In this document: positions 1-7,542 of the stretch, in pieces
Position numbering within the stretch: the stretch's first letter is position 1
How the letters are laid out: every line of letters starts with the position of its first letter
Source of the DNA: Nocardiopsis gilva YIM 90087
GTDB lineage: Bacteria > Actinomycetota > Actinomycetes > Streptosporangiales > Streptosporangiaceae
Assembly (NCBI RefSeq): GCF_002263495.1
Contig: NZ_CP022753.1
Span: forward strand, 2,852,001 to 2,916,000
Length of the DNA stretch: 64,000 nucleotides
Direction: 5' to 3'
Position numbers and translations under genes: made by a program
The notes under the pieces: generated by a model
What the model saw: only the letters and a program-made list of their open reading frames with translations
Databases searched by the model: none
Told to the model about the DNA's origin: nothing

Positions 1-57
1 CCCCGTGATCCATTCGACGGCGGGGGCGGCGAGTCCGCGAAGGTCGGTGGTATTCAT
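1..57 (-). CDS. Partial N-terminus of an unknown AICE protein
   Basis: On the minus strand an ATG at 57 follows a GGAGC ribosome site with 7 bases of spacing and opens a frame beginning MNTTDLRGLAAPAVEWITG that leaves the window. It lies 148 bases downstream of the ftsK-like stop, in the same direction. In AICEs this place is often held by a replication or helicase-type gene, but 19 residues are too few to assign a function. Confidence 0.45.
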   Translation of the reverse strand, partial: MNTTDLRGLAAPAVEWITG

Positions 58-135
58 CGTTACAGCTCCAGACACATGGGGGGTTCGGGGTGTCAGCTAG
101 GGGAAACCGGGGGTGCCGCACAGCCGCGTAACGGT

Positions 136-220
136 GTCACAGCAGGTCAAAGCGTTTCGGTGGTGTGACGGCGTCACGCTGTGACGGTGCGCGTGACGGC
201 GGCTGTCACGCGGGTGTCAC
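136..220. repeat. Cluster of seven GTGAC/GTCAC repeats at the ftsK stop
   Basis: GTCAC occurs at 136, 173, 205 and 216, and GTGAC at 165, 181 and 193 (start positions), often extended to GTGACGG or its complement. The cluster straddles the end of the translocase gene (stop at 206-208). In Streptomyces conjugative plasmids the clt locus, bound by TraB through short repeats, lies near the 3' end of traB. This could be its equivalent, or an operator for the next gene leftward. Confidence 0.5.
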
Positions 221-2224
221 GGCCATCGCCTCCTCAACATCGCGCCGGTACCAGCCCCGGGCCGGATCCCCGCGGTAGCGGATTGAGTGCGGCGGACCCG
301 CCCCCGCAGCGAGCATCCGGCGGCGGAGGTCGTCCTCGTCGCCATCGGTCACCCGGGCGGCGAGCAGCTCGCGGGGCAGCCGATCGGTGTCCTCGGCGTC
401 GAACACCTGCAGGGCATCGACGAGGATCGCAGCGACCACCCGCCCCCGCGCCTCGGCCGGGGCGAGGGCGGGGCGCTCCAGCACCGCAGTGCGCCCGCTG
501 TCACGGGCGATATCGGCCGGGTCCGACCAGCCCAACGTGTCACCCACCGGGGCAGGCGCAGACGGCTCCGGCTGGCAGGAAGGCCCAGGCGCCGCGGACT
601 TCTTCTCGAACGCCTCGCGCATCCGCACATACCGGTCGGCATACGCCGGACCGGCGGCGCGAGCCGCCCGCTCATCAAGCGTCGGCTGGCGCTGCGACAC
701 CGCCGGCGCCAACTCGTCGATGATGCGCCGCGGGGTCAGGTTGTAGCCGCCCATCGGGCGCGGCGCCGCCCCCGACTCCCGAATGAACCCCGACCCGACC
801 CCGGCCAGATCGTCCATGGTGGCCTGGCCCCAGTCGAACAGGTAGGCCAGCTCGGCGTCCTTCTCGCACAGCATGCCGAGCTTGAACGCGCACTGGGCCT
901 TGATGGCGGTGTCCAGGCTGGTCGAGGTGGCGCCCAGCGCGGAGAACACCACGTTGACCGCGCTGTCGCGGGCAATGTCGAGGGCCAGATTGAGTGTCTC
1001 GCGAAGGTCGCGCAGCAGCCGGTCGCGAATCGAGGGGGCAAGAATGGTCTTGCCCTCGTCGATGATGATGACGATCTCGGGCATGTCCTCATCGATGGGC
1101 AGCAGGGTGGTGTTAGCGGCGACCTTGCGGTCGTGCCCGCTCTCCTTGCGGTCCTTGGAGATCGCCACCGCGGCACGCGCCATGGCCAGCGCGTCCTCCA
1201 CGGTGTTGACCGCCCAGTCGATCGCGGGCCGCTCGGTGCGCCCGTCCAGCCACGGCCTGAGCCAGTCCCTCGACAGGCCGCCGCCGGTCAGGTCGATGTG
1301 CCAGACCAGGGCGTCGGTGCAGCGGCCCACGGCGGCGGTGAGCACCCGCAGCAGGGTGGTCTTGCCCGACCCGCGGGTGCCGACGACCAGGCCGGCGTTC
1401 TCCCGCAGGTGGGGCCCGGCGATCTCGCCGTTGCGGTACTCGCCCAGGGCAGCCTGGTCCAGGATGGAGCGCGGCGAGTAGTCGGAGGGGTAGTCCAGTT
1501 CCTCACTCATCCGGTCGACGGTGGACACCTGCAGCACGGCGCTGCCCCGGTGGGGGCCCTTGAGGACCTCCACCCCGCACCCCTCGTCGAGGCGGGCGTC
1601 GGAGGCCAGCGCGTCGGCGTGGACGGCGAGGGTGTGCCGTGTGGCGCCGCCGGGCGGGAACAGCACGGTGAGGGTGTAGCCCGCGCCGCTGTCCCAGTGC
1701 CGCAGGCTGGTGATCTCGACCTGGATGCGGCACACCCGGGCGATGCGGGCCTGCCATTCGGCCTCCAGGCGGGCCTGGGAACGCAGCACCAGCCCGCCCT
1801 CACCGTCCGGGGTGCGGGGGCGGCGTCGCATGTACAGGTCAAGGTGGGCGCTGACCTGCGCCCCGGCCGCCAGGGTGCCCAGCCCGGCCAGAGACAACGG
1901 GTCGCCGGTGATGTCGCCCGCGCCGAGCCCGGCGACAAAGCGGGCGAGCCAGTCCTCAGGGCCGGCCCACACCCAGGCGAGCCACCCGCCCAGCCCGGTC
2001 CACCGGCCCAGATGGATCACGACCCGGTCGGGGTGGGCCCCCTGATCGTCTCCGGCGGCACGCAGCACCGAGCACAGCCCGCCGATAGCGGCGGCCCCGA
2101 AGCCAAGGAGCGGCGACCAGGAGAAGTAGTCGCCGCACGCGCCGATGGCGCCGACGACGAGGGTGGACTGCACGCCCACCCCCCACGGCGGCAAACGCCC
2201 CGGCGGCGGCTTCTTCCGGCTCAT
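206..2224 (-). CDS. FtsK/SpoIIIE-type DNA translocase (TraB-like conjugal transfer protein)
   Basis: This 672-residue protein is the likely DNA pump of the element: a hexameric ATPase that moves double-stranded DNA to a neighbouring mycelium. The N-terminus has hydrophobic stretches (about residues 12-55), probable membrane anchors. A Walker A motif, GTRGSGKTT, sits near residue 287 and a Walker B, IVIIIDEG, near 386. The ATG at 2224 is chosen because it follows the upstream stop (2226) by one base, which implies translational coupling; an in-frame start at 2266 would lie inside the upstream gene. The C-terminal tail probably holds the DNA-binding part. Function is inferred from domain and context. 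Confidence 0.85.
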   Translation of the reverse strand: MSRKKPPPGRLPPWGVGVQSTLVVGAIGACGDYFSWSPLLGFGAAAIGGLCSVLRAAGDDQGAHPDRVVIHLGRWTGLGGWLAWVWAGPEDWLARFVAGLGAGDITGDPLSLAGLGTLAAGAQVSAHLDLYMRRRPRTPDGEGGLVLRSQARLEAEWQARIARVCRIQVEITSLRHWDSGAGYTLTVLFPPGGATRHTLAVHADALASDARLDEGCGVEVLKGPHRGSAVLQVSTVDRMSEELDYPSDYSPRSILDQAALGEYRNGEIAGPHLRENAGLVVGTRGSGKTTLLRVLTAAVGRCTDALVWHIDLTGGGLSRDWLRPWLDGRTERPAIDWAVNTVEDALAMARAAVAISKDRKESGHDRKVAANTTLLPIDEDMPEIVIIIDEGKTILAPSIRDRLLRDLRETLNLALDIARDSAVNVVFSALGATSTSLDTAIKAQCAFKLGMLCEKDAELAYLFDWGQATMDDLAGVGSGFIRESGAAPRPMGGYNLTPRRIIDELAPAVSQRQPTLDERAARAAGPAYADRYVRMREAFEKKSAAPGPSCQPEPSAPAPVGDTLGWSDPADIARDSGRTAVLERPALAPAEARGRVVAAILVDALQVFDAEDTDRLPRELLAARVTDGDEDDLRRRMLAAGAGPPHSIRYRGDPARGWYRRDVEEAMAVTPA

Positions 2225-2225
2225 G

Positions 2226-3998
2226 TCACACGTTCCACTTCGACTCGTCGCCGCGGGGCGCGTCACGCCGGGCCAGATCGGTCTCGTGGTCCCGGCTGAG
2301 CCCGGGGTGGATGTCCTCGGCCACGGGGATGGTCTTCGAGACCGCCTCGTAGAGGTCCTCGATGCGGCGCAGCGAGTCCGGGGAGAGGGGGAAGCGCGCC
2401 ATCTCGAGGCGCTGGGCGTAGGCGCGGATGGAAAGGGCGAAGTCGCGCACCGTGTCGGGCCACTGCTGGGACTCGTCGACCACCTGGTAGGCGTCGAGCG
2501 GTTCGTAGCGGGCCGCGGCGGCGTTCATCTCGGATGCCATCTGGGCGTGGGGCAGTCCTGCCATGGTGGTGCTCCTCGTGGGTGTGGTTGTGGAAGCGGG
2601 GGTTTCGGTGGAGGTCCCGGGGGCGGGTGCCTCGTCGGCGCTCGTCGTCTCGTCCGCCGGGTCCTCAGGGGAGTGGGTGGTCTCGGTGTCGGCGCCGGGG
2701 CTGTGGGTGTGGGGGTCCACGCGGTCCAGTGCGGCGTCGCAGCGGGCGTAGAAGCCGTCGCGACGGCGCCCGGCCCACGCCCACAGGGACGCCAGCAGCG
2801 CCCCGAGGGCGGCGAACATTCCGTTGACAACGGGCCGGTGGTCGGCGTGGTCGGCCAGCGCCTGCTTCGCGGCGCGGCGGCGGGCACGGAACCCACTCTC
2901 GCCGGAGGCTGCCTTCCAGGCGGTGGAGGCGCGGTTGCCGGTTTTCCGGTCGGCCCACCCGCCCAGGCGGCGGGCGCCCTTGCCTGCTGTGCGGCGGGCG
3001 GCCGCAGCGGTGCGCCCGAGCCGTCCGGTGGGGGGTGTGGTGGTGCCGCGGGCTCCGCCCCACCGCGACCCGCCCGTGGCGTCCATCCGCTCTCCCTTCG
3101 GCGGGGTCGAGGCACGGCCGCCTCCATGACCGGGGCGGCTGCTGCGACGGCCCGAGAACAGCCCCGACCGTGGGGTGGGGGAGGGGCCGCCGTCCCCGGG
3201 CGGGGTGGAGTGCTTGCGCCCAAAGCGCCGACCGGCGCCCTTCGGGGACGTGCCGCCCGAGGTGGGGCCACCGGAGCCGCCCGGGGTACTGCCGGAGCGC
3301 TTGGGGCCGAACAGCCCGCCGCGAGAATCCGACCCGCCACCAGAGCCGGGGGATGTCCCGCCTCCAGCGCGCCGCCCGCTGCTCCCGCCCGGCCGGAACC
3401 CGGTGGCGCCGCCCCGCGGCGTCCCCGCGGCCGACCCACCGCCCCGGCCGCCCGAGGCATTGCGGTGACCGGGAGATGCGGCACCCGAACCGGACCCGCT
3501 CCGCCCCGGTGACAGCGACGGCCCCGACCGGAACCCCGCTGCGGTTCCCACCCGGCCGTGCGATCCGCCCTTACCGGAGAACCCTCCGGAGGACCCAGAC
3601 GGGCGGCTCCCGAGGCCGGTCATTCGCCCCAGACCGCTGACAGGACCCGACGAACGCCGCTCCGTGCGCATGGTGGCCGAGCGTCCCTCGCCCCGACGGC
3701 GGCGCCACCGGTGATCGGCGTAAGCCGCGCCACCCGCCACCGCGACGGCGGCCGGGACCGCCGCCGCCCACGGCCCGAACGCGCTCGCGAGCCAAACGGT
3801 GCCGATCGTGGTCGCTGAGGCGCCGCCGAGCAGCAGCTGGCTGGCGGGCACCTTTCCGGGGGGCTGCTCGTCGGAGGTGTCGTCCTTCTTCGTGTCGTCG
3901 CCCGGGTCCGCTGGGGGAGCGGTGGGCGGAGCAGGTTCAGGTGCGGGGGCGGGCTCCGGCGGCCGGTCCTCTGCGGGCTGTGTGGTGTCCTCGCTCAC
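2226..3998 (-). CDS. Large Gly/Ser-rich membrane protein of the transfer operon
   Basis: A 590-residue protein of no recognised family. It has an acidic Pro-rich N-terminus (1-52), a probable double membrane span (about 54-94), a long Gly/Ser/Arg-rich low-complexity stretch (about 115-330), a further hydrophobic span near 391-408 (MFAALGALLASLWAWAG), a Thr-rich linker and a conserved-looking C-terminal region of about 90 residues. The GTG at 3998 overlaps the upstream stop by four bases (GTGA) and has a GGAGGAGG ribosome site; longer frames to 4721 run through upstream genes and are not credible. Its place just before the translocase suggests a role in spread or in the transfer channel, like Spd proteins, but this is only inferred from position. 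Confidence 0.7.
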   Translation of the reverse strand: MSEDTTQPAEDRPPEPAPAPEPAPPTAPPADPGDDTKKDDTSDEQPPGKVPASQLLLGGASATTIGTVWLASAFGPWAAAVPAAVAVAGGAAYADHRWRRRRGEGRSATMRTERRSSGPVSGLGRMTGLGSRPSGSSGGFSGKGGSHGRVGTAAGFRSGPSLSPGRSGSGSGAASPGHRNASGGRGGGSAAGTPRGGATGFRPGGSSGRRAGGGTSPGSGGGSDSRGGLFGPKRSGSTPGGSGGPTSGGTSPKGAGRRFGRKHSTPPGDGGPSPTPRSGLFSGRRSSRPGHGGGRASTPPKGERMDATGGSRWGGARGTTTPPTGRLGRTAAAARRTAGKGARRLGGWADRKTGNRASTAWKAASGESGFRARRRAAKQALADHADHRPVVNGMFAALGALLASLWAWAGRRRDGFYARCDAALDRVDPHTHSPGADTETTHSPEDPADETTSADEAPAPGTSTETPASTTTPTRSTTMAGLPHAQMASEMNAAAARYEPLDAYQVVDESQQWPDTVRDFALSIRAYAQRLEMARFPLSPDSLRRIEDLYEAVSKTIPVAEDIHPGLSRDHETDLARRDAPRGDESKWNV

Positions 3999-4216
3999 CA
4001 CTCCTCCTCCCATCGGTCGATGTCCTTCCGCGCCTGGTCCGGTTCCGGTTCGCCGTGCAGCTCCCGGTCCAGATCGCCGTGCTTCCCGGCCAGGCCGAGA
4101 GCGCATACCCCGGCGATGGCGCCGGAGGCGTGCACGATGAACCACGGGGTGGCGGCATGGTCGTAGGCGGTCCATGCGGCGGCGGCGATGTAGGCGACCA
4201 GGGCCAGGTAGCGCAT
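3995..4216 (-). CDS. Small membrane protein, possible Spd-type
   Basis: A 73-residue protein with two hydrophobic segments: residues 3-20 (YLALVAYIAAAAWTAY) and about 25-43. A charged C-terminal tail ends in DRWEEEW. Its stop overlaps the GTG of the next gene (GTGA at 3995-3998). It is the first gene after a terminator-like hairpin (4301-4339), so it probably opens the transfer operon. Small membrane proteins next to traB in AICEs and Streptomyces plasmids often act in intramycelial spread; this is positional inference. Confidence 0.65.
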   Translation of the reverse strand: MRYLALVAYIAAAAWTAYDHAATPWFIVHASGAIAGVCALGLAGKHGDLDRELHGEPEPDQARKDIDRWEEEW

Positions 4217-4300
4217 GAGGGGGCTCCCCGAGGGGTGGGCAGCGTCGGGCTGCGAGTGTCACCATGAGACGGCCCTCCTCACACGCAGTGCTGGGGGTTG

Positions 4301-4339
4301 GCGGCCCGCCCTGTCCCGGCATAGACCTGGGCGGGCCGC
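4301..4339 (-). terminator. Hairpin between two AICE operons
   Basis: Perfect 11-bp GC arms (GCGGCCCGCCC at 4301-4311 and its complement at 4329-4339) enclose a 17-base loop. It lies just after the stop of the 163-residue gene and before the transfer operon. There is no U tract, as is common in actinomycetes. Confidence 0.6.
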
Positions 4340-4344
4340 GCGTG

Positions 4345-4836
4345 TCACTCCTCGTATTGGTCGTAGGTGGCCACGAGCACTTCCAGGGGATCGACGGCCT
4401 CACTGGGCATGTCGTGCCAGTACACGGCGCCCAGCAGGATGTAGGCCAGGCTGGGGGCCAGCCGCTCCGCGCTGGCGATCCTCGCCAGCGCCTGCCCAAC
4501 CCGCTCCAGCTCCGGACGGGAGGCGACGTGCGCGACCAGCGCCTCGGTGTCGCGGCTCTCAGCCAGGGCGAGCCCCCGCCATACCCACGCCCCGTCGGTG
4601 TGCCACGCCTGCACCTGGGCCACCCAGTCCGGGTCGTACCAGGGGGTTCCGGCATCGAGGTCGGGGGCGTGCAGGGCACACCCAGCATCGGCGTCGGCGA
4701 GCTGGGTGTAGGCGGCCACACGGGCGCGCAGGTCGTCCTCGGCCCCGCTCAGGCGGCGCAGCGCACGCATTGCGAGGACGGCGGTCTCGTTGTGCTCCCA
4801 GTACGGCTTTCGACTGGGCGTGGCGGTGGTGGTCAC
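4345..4836 (-). CDS. AICE hypothetical protein, 163 residues
   Basis: Soluble, acidic and Ala/Leu-rich, with no recognised domain. It looks all-helical, with stretches such as ETAVLAMRALRRLSGAEDDL and RVGQALARIASAERLAPSLA. The GTG start at 4836 overlaps the stop of the upstream 45-residue gene (GTGA at 4833-4836). It is the last gene of a chain of four tiny coupled genes, followed by a strong hairpin. Function unknown. Confidence 0.7.
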   Translation of the reverse strand: MTTTATPSRKPYWEHNETAVLAMRALRRLSGAEDDLRARVAAYTQLADADAGCALHAPDLDAGTPWYDPDWVAQVQAWHTDGAWVWRGLALAESRDTEALVAHVASRPELERVGQALARIASAERLAPSLAYILLGAVYWHDMPSEAVDPLEVLVATYDQYEE

Positions 4837-4970
4837 TGGGTCGATCCCTTCCTGTCATCGTCGTCCTCGCGGATCTGACGGACCAGATCGTCGTCAGACC
4901 GCCGCTTCGGGGTGCGTTGGAGTTTGTCGGCGATCGCGTCGACGAGATCCTGGTCGGTTCGGTCGATCAT
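4833..4970 (-). CDS. AICE small hydrophilic protein, 45 residues
   Basis: Reads MIDRTDQDLVDAIADKLQ then a basic KRR and an acidic tail rich in D, E and R. Its ATG at 4970 overlaps the stop of the upstream gene (ATGA at 4967-4970) and its stop overlaps the next start (GTGA). Perfect coupling at both ends is the main evidence that it is translated. The N-terminal part looks like a short amphipathic helix. Function unknown. Confidence 0.6.
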   Translation of the reverse strand: MIDRTDQDLVDAIADKLQRTPKRRSDDDLVRQIREDDDDRKGSTQ

Positions 4971-5095
4971 CGGGGCTCTCCCTGCTTCTTCTCGTCCTCG
5001 GCCTGGGCTCGGGCAGCTGCCTCGGCCTGCTTGCGGCTGGCTTCGGCGGCGTCCTCAGCGGCCTTCTTCAGCCGCTCGTCCCAGCCAGTGCTCAT
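4967..5095 (-). CDS. AICE small coiled-coil-like protein, 42 residues
   Basis: Starts MSTGWDERLKKAAEDAAEAS and continues as an almost uninterrupted Ala/Glu/Lys/Gln-rich helix. Its stop overlaps the ATG of the 45-residue gene. It starts 11 bases after the stop of the zinc-finger gene. Composition suggests a single charged helix that may dimerise. Function unknown. Confidence 0.6.
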   Translation of the reverse strand: MSTGWDERLKKAAEDAAEASRKQAEAAARAQAEDEKKQGEPR

Positions 5096-5105
5096 CACCG
5101 GGCTC

Positions 5106-5192
5106 CTATCGGGTGGACCGGGTGGGGATGCAGTCGTGCGTGAGGAAGTCCATGGGGTGCTCGAACGTCCTGCCGCAGCCTTTGCACGTCAC
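5106..5192 (-). CDS. 28-residue zinc-finger-like mini-protein
   Basis: VTCKGCGRTFEHPMDFLTHD followed by CIPTRSTR. The pattern Cys3-x2-Cys6 with His19-x-Cys21 can hold one zinc ion in a classical-finger-like fold. The GTG start at 5192 has a GGAG ribosome site 7 bases upstream. Tiny CxxC/H-C proteins are common in actinobacterial mobile elements, where they may bind DNA or other proteins. It sits between the NUDIX gene and the coupled small genes, in the same direction. Confidence 0.65.
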   Translation of the reverse strand: MTCKGCGRTFEHPMDFLTHDCIPTRSTR

Positions 5193-5275
5193 GTTGTCTC
5201 CTTGGGGTAGAGGTACGGACCGTCCTGGTCCCCACGGCGCCCGCACTCGTCGGGCGCCGCAGGCGCCAGGCGGGA

Positions 5276-5866
5276 TCAGCCCCGCCAGTGCGTCGCGGGC
5301 GGCGTCGCATAGACACGCTCGACGGCGGCCAGGTCCACCGGGTCCACCCGGATGACGCCAAGGGCGGCCAGGTGACGCACCCACACCGCCTCCAGGCCGG
5401 GCCGCTCGATGATCTCCTCGTCACTGAGCCGTCCGTGGGCGTGCATGATGGTGCGCTGCGCCAGCACCTCCACCTGGTCGGGCGTGTACCAGTCGGCGCC
5501 GCGGGTTTCCTCGGGGTCGGGGGCCAGCTCGCCGGTCACGTGCGCCCGGTAGATCCGCCAGTGGTGGCCCGGCGGGTCCGCAGGCGGCGACGAGCACAGG
5601 TTGGGCAGGTGGACGTCCAGCTTCAAGTCGAGATCCACGACCTCCAGGCCCACCTCCTCAGCCACCTCGGCGATCGCCGCCTGCTCATAGGACGCGCCCA
5701 GGACAAGGGCGCCGGTCCGGTCGCGCACGGCGTGCTCGTCCAGCACATGCCCGGCCACCGGGGCGATACCGACTGGGTGCCACGCCCGGGTGACCATCAG
5801 GTAGCGGCCGTGGTCGTCAGCGATCAGGACGCCGACGCTGGTTCCGCAGCAGCGGTCTCGGGACAT
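5276..5866 (-). CDS. NUDIX-domain hydrolase
   Basis: A 196-residue protein that should hydrolyse a nucleoside diphosphate linked to another group. The NUDIX helix is seen around residues 60-77 as AAIAEVAEEVGLEV. This keeps the metal-binding EExG core but has Ala where the consensus REUxEE has Arg, and the upstream Glu is not at its normal distance, so activity may be altered. Start at 5866 is supported by GAGGAG five bases upstream. It is cargo of the element; a link to nucleotide pools or damage control is only inferred. Confidence 0.8.
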   Translation of the reverse strand: MSRDRCCGTSVGVLIADDHGRYLMVTRAWHPVGIAPVAGHVLDEHAVRDRTGALVLGASYEQAAIAEVAEEVGLEVVDLDLKLDVHLPNLCSSPPADPPGHHWRIYRAHVTGELAPDPEETRGADWYTPDQVEVLAQRTIMHAHGRLSDEEIIERPGLEAVWVRHLAALGVIRVDPVDLAAVERVYATPPATHWRG

Positions 5867-5898
5867 CTCATCTCCTCATAGGGGCGGGTCGTGTTCGG

Positions 5899-6015
5899 TC
5901 AGAGGTTGAGGGTGATGACGCCGGTCCCGACCAGCACGCCGACGACCAGCAGGATCGGGGCGCCGACAATGCCGAACAGGTTGATCAGGTCCATGTACCA
6001 GGGGTCGCGATACAC
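5899..6015 (-). CDS. Single-span membrane mini-protein, 38 residues
   Basis: Begins VYRDPWYMDLINLFGIVGAP and continues as a hydrophobic helix through about residue 34. The GTG at 6015 has a GGAGGA ribosome site 7 bases upstream. The gene lies between the 152-residue gene and the NUDIX gene with the same direction. One membrane span with a short outer or inner N-tail is the only visible feature. Function unknown. Confidence 0.55.
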   Translation of the reverse strand: MYRDPWYMDLINLFGIVGAPILLVVGVLVGTGVITLNL

Positions 6016-6081
6016 AGCGGGTCCTCCAAAGGGTTGTTCGTGTGGTCCCCGCGCGCACCCGATCCCGGGTGCGCACAGGCA

Positions 6082-6540
6082 TCACACGGGCAGCCCGCCA
6101 TTGGTCCGGCGCTGCTCCTCGCGCTCCTTCACCCGCCGGGCAACCTCCTCCCTGGCCTTCTGATCCGCGACCTCGTGCTTCCGCTTCACCTCCCGGGCCT
6201 CCTCATAGGTCAACCCGAACCGCTCCTGCATCACCCGCTGCGTCGCACGCGGGTCATAGGCCACCTCGACGCCACCCTCGTATTCGTGGCCGTACACAGT
6301 CACTGACCCGCCGTACTTGATGTCGGGCAGCTCGAACGCCTCCAACGGAAGGGCGGCGAGCATGACGGCGTGATGCTGGTGCCGCTCACCGCCAGCGTTG
6401 ACGTAGGCCCTCTCCGCCATGGCGCGGGTCGCGGCGATGCTCACGGCGCGGGCCTTGCGCTCGGCGAGCACCTGCTCGTGGGGGGTGGGGCGCAGGCTGT
6501 CGCGGATCTCCCGCAGCACCTCGGTCACAGCGCTGATCAC
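6082..6540 (-). CDS. AICE hypothetical protein with charged C-terminal helix
   Basis: 152 residues. The first part (1-55) is helical and basic, the middle (55-100) contains GGSVTVYGHEYEGGVEVAYD and looks beta-rich, and the last 45 residues form a strongly charged helix (REVKRKHEVADQKAREEVAR) that could be a coiled coil. GTG start with GAGGAGG upstream. No family recognised. It follows a hairpin at 6583-6602 that separates it from the two genes nearest the att site. Confidence 0.7.
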   Translation of the reverse strand: MISAVTEVLREIRDSLRPTPHEQVLAERKARAVSIAATRAMAERAYVNAGGERHQHHAVMLAALPLEAFELPDIKYGGSVTVYGHEYEGGVEVAYDPRATQRVMQERFGLTYEEAREVKRKHEVADQKAREEVARRVKEREEQRRTNGGLPV

Positions 6541-6582
6541 GGTTCCTCCTCGGGGGTGGGGGTGGACCGCTGCGGTCCCTGA

Positions 6583-6602
6583 CCCGCCCCCGCAGGGGCG
6601 GG
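6583..6602 (-). terminator. GC-rich hairpin
   Basis: CCCGCCCC, a CGCA loop, then GGGGCGGG. It lies right after the 75-residue gene stop and before the 152-residue gene; no U tract. Confidence 0.5.
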
Positions 6603-6612
6603 CGGAGGCACC

Positions 6613-6840
6613 TCAGCGGTCGCCACCGAGCAGGTTCGGCTCCAGCGACCAAAACAGCACGGTCGGCTCCCCGGCACCATCAGGGAGTTCGCGCCGGACC
6701 ACCTCAACGACATGGGTGTACACCTGGGCGCGCGTTGTCCCGGCAGGGACGGTCAGCGTCCCCGACTGGGTATGGACCGCCGCCGCGCTGCCGACGGGAG
6801 CCTGGAGCGTCATGACGTAGTGGTAGGAGGAGCCGCTCAT
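6613..6840 (-). CDS. AICE hypothetical protein, 75 residues
   Basis: Begins MSGSSYHYVMTLQAPVGSAA and looks like a small alternating beta/helix protein with no signal peptide. Its ATG overlaps the stop of the 66-residue gene (ATGA at 6837-6840), so the two are coupled. Function unknown. Confidence 0.7.
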   Translation of the reverse strand: MSGSSYHYVMTLQAPVGSAAAVHTQSGTLTVPAGTTRAQVYTHVVEVVRRELPDGAGEPTVLFWSLEPNLLGGDR

Positions 6841-7037
6841 CGCCGCGCCTCCTCGGTCTCAGCGCGGAGACGGGAAACCATCTCGGGGGAGGCGGGGCGG
6901 CGCGCCACCAGAACGGCGGCGGCGAGAAGAAGCACGGCCGCAGCAGCGAGCGCGACCGGAGGAAGGCCAACAAGGGCCTGGAAGATGTCAGCGGGCAATG
7001 TGCCCGGGAAGTGTGGTACCAGCGATAGCATTTTCAC
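6837..7037 (-). CDS. Small membrane protein at the AICE border
   Basis: 66 residues with one strong membrane span at about 25-48 (PPVALAAAAVLLLAAAVLVA), then a charged cytoplasmic tail ending EETEEARR-like. GTG start at 7037 with AGGAG 7 bases upstream. It is the first gene inside the right border, about 215 bases from the tRNA fragment; the region between should hold the promoter for this leftward operon. Confidence 0.65.
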   Translation of the reverse strand: MKMLSLVPHFPGTLPADIFQALVGLPPVALAAAAVLLLAAAVLVARRPASPEMVSRLRAETEEARR

Positions 7038-7252
7038 AGCTCAGCTCCTGTATCGGCAGGTTGCTGTGCTAGCCCTCGGAGCGGTGGGGTCACACCGCTT
7101 CGGGGGCGCTTCGCTGTTAGGTCGGCGTGGGAACAGAATGGGTATCGATCATGTCCCGAGGGGGCTTATCGCGGCCCTTCCGGTCCACCCATGTCCACCT
7201 ATCGACGCAGGTCGGCGCGTTTTACCAGGTCATCTGGAATATATGCACCTAT

Positions 7253-7295
7253 CTGGGGGTCAAGGGGTCGTGGGTTCAAATCCCGCCGTCCCGAC
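7253..7295 (+). other. att site: 3' half of tRNA-Pro(GGG)
   Basis: The sequence from the anticodon loop (CTGGGGGT) through the variable loop (CAAGGGGTC), T arm (GTGGG TTCAAAT CCCGC) and 3' acceptor strand (CGTCCCG plus A discriminator) matches a proline tRNA. The 5' half is absent: upstream bases form neither the D arm nor the acceptor partner. A 43-base identity from anticodon to 3' end is the usual att core for tyrosine integrases, so this is the attR-type junction with the intact tRNA at the other end. Confidence 0.8.
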
Positions 7296-7298
7296 AGA

Positions 7299-7329
7299 GA
7301 GCGGGTGTTCACGCAGGTGAGCGCCCGCT
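7299..7329 (+). terminator. Terminator downstream of the tRNA-Pro copy
   Basis: AGCGGG-TG-TTCAC, loop GCAG, GTGAG-CG-CCCGCT forms an interrupted stem of about 13 bp immediately after the tRNA 3' end. It was probably the original terminator of the chromosomal tRNA gene. Confidence 0.55.
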
Positions 7330-7542
7330 TCGTCGTCCGCAGGGCAGACACCGCACAGGCGCGATGCACATTTGATGCACATGAGTCCTGCGAAAGTTGA
7401 CGTCTGCCGCAGCGAGCAGTGAACGACCGTTGTCTGGATCCGCATGCCGTCGCGAGGTTTGTCGGTCAGGTTTTCGTTTCCAACGTGGGTGGGTCGTGGT
7501 CATACGGATGGAACCGGTCGGTCGTCTAGTGCGGACCCTGCG

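Larger units (their letters stand above)
1..7295. mobile_element. Right end of an actinomycete integrative and conjugative element (AICE)
   Basis: All genes from 7037 down to position 1 run leftward and are mostly small and tightly coupled. They include an FtsK/TraB-type translocase, the hallmark of AICEs, which move double-stranded DNA between mycelia with one such protein. The right border at 7253-7295 is a 3' half copy of tRNA-Pro, the usual target of AICE tyrosine integrases. No integrase, excisionase or replication protein lies in the window, so they are expected further left, near the intact tRNA. The exact left end cannot be seen. Confidence 0.75.

Noticed and set aside
287-2299. Long plus-strand frame across the ftsK-like gene
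   Set aside because: Antisense shadow; composition not protein-like.
7260-7445. Minus-strand frame ending TAGFEPTTP over the tRNA fragment
   Set aside because: This is the well-known false protein read antisense through tRNA T-arm sequence.
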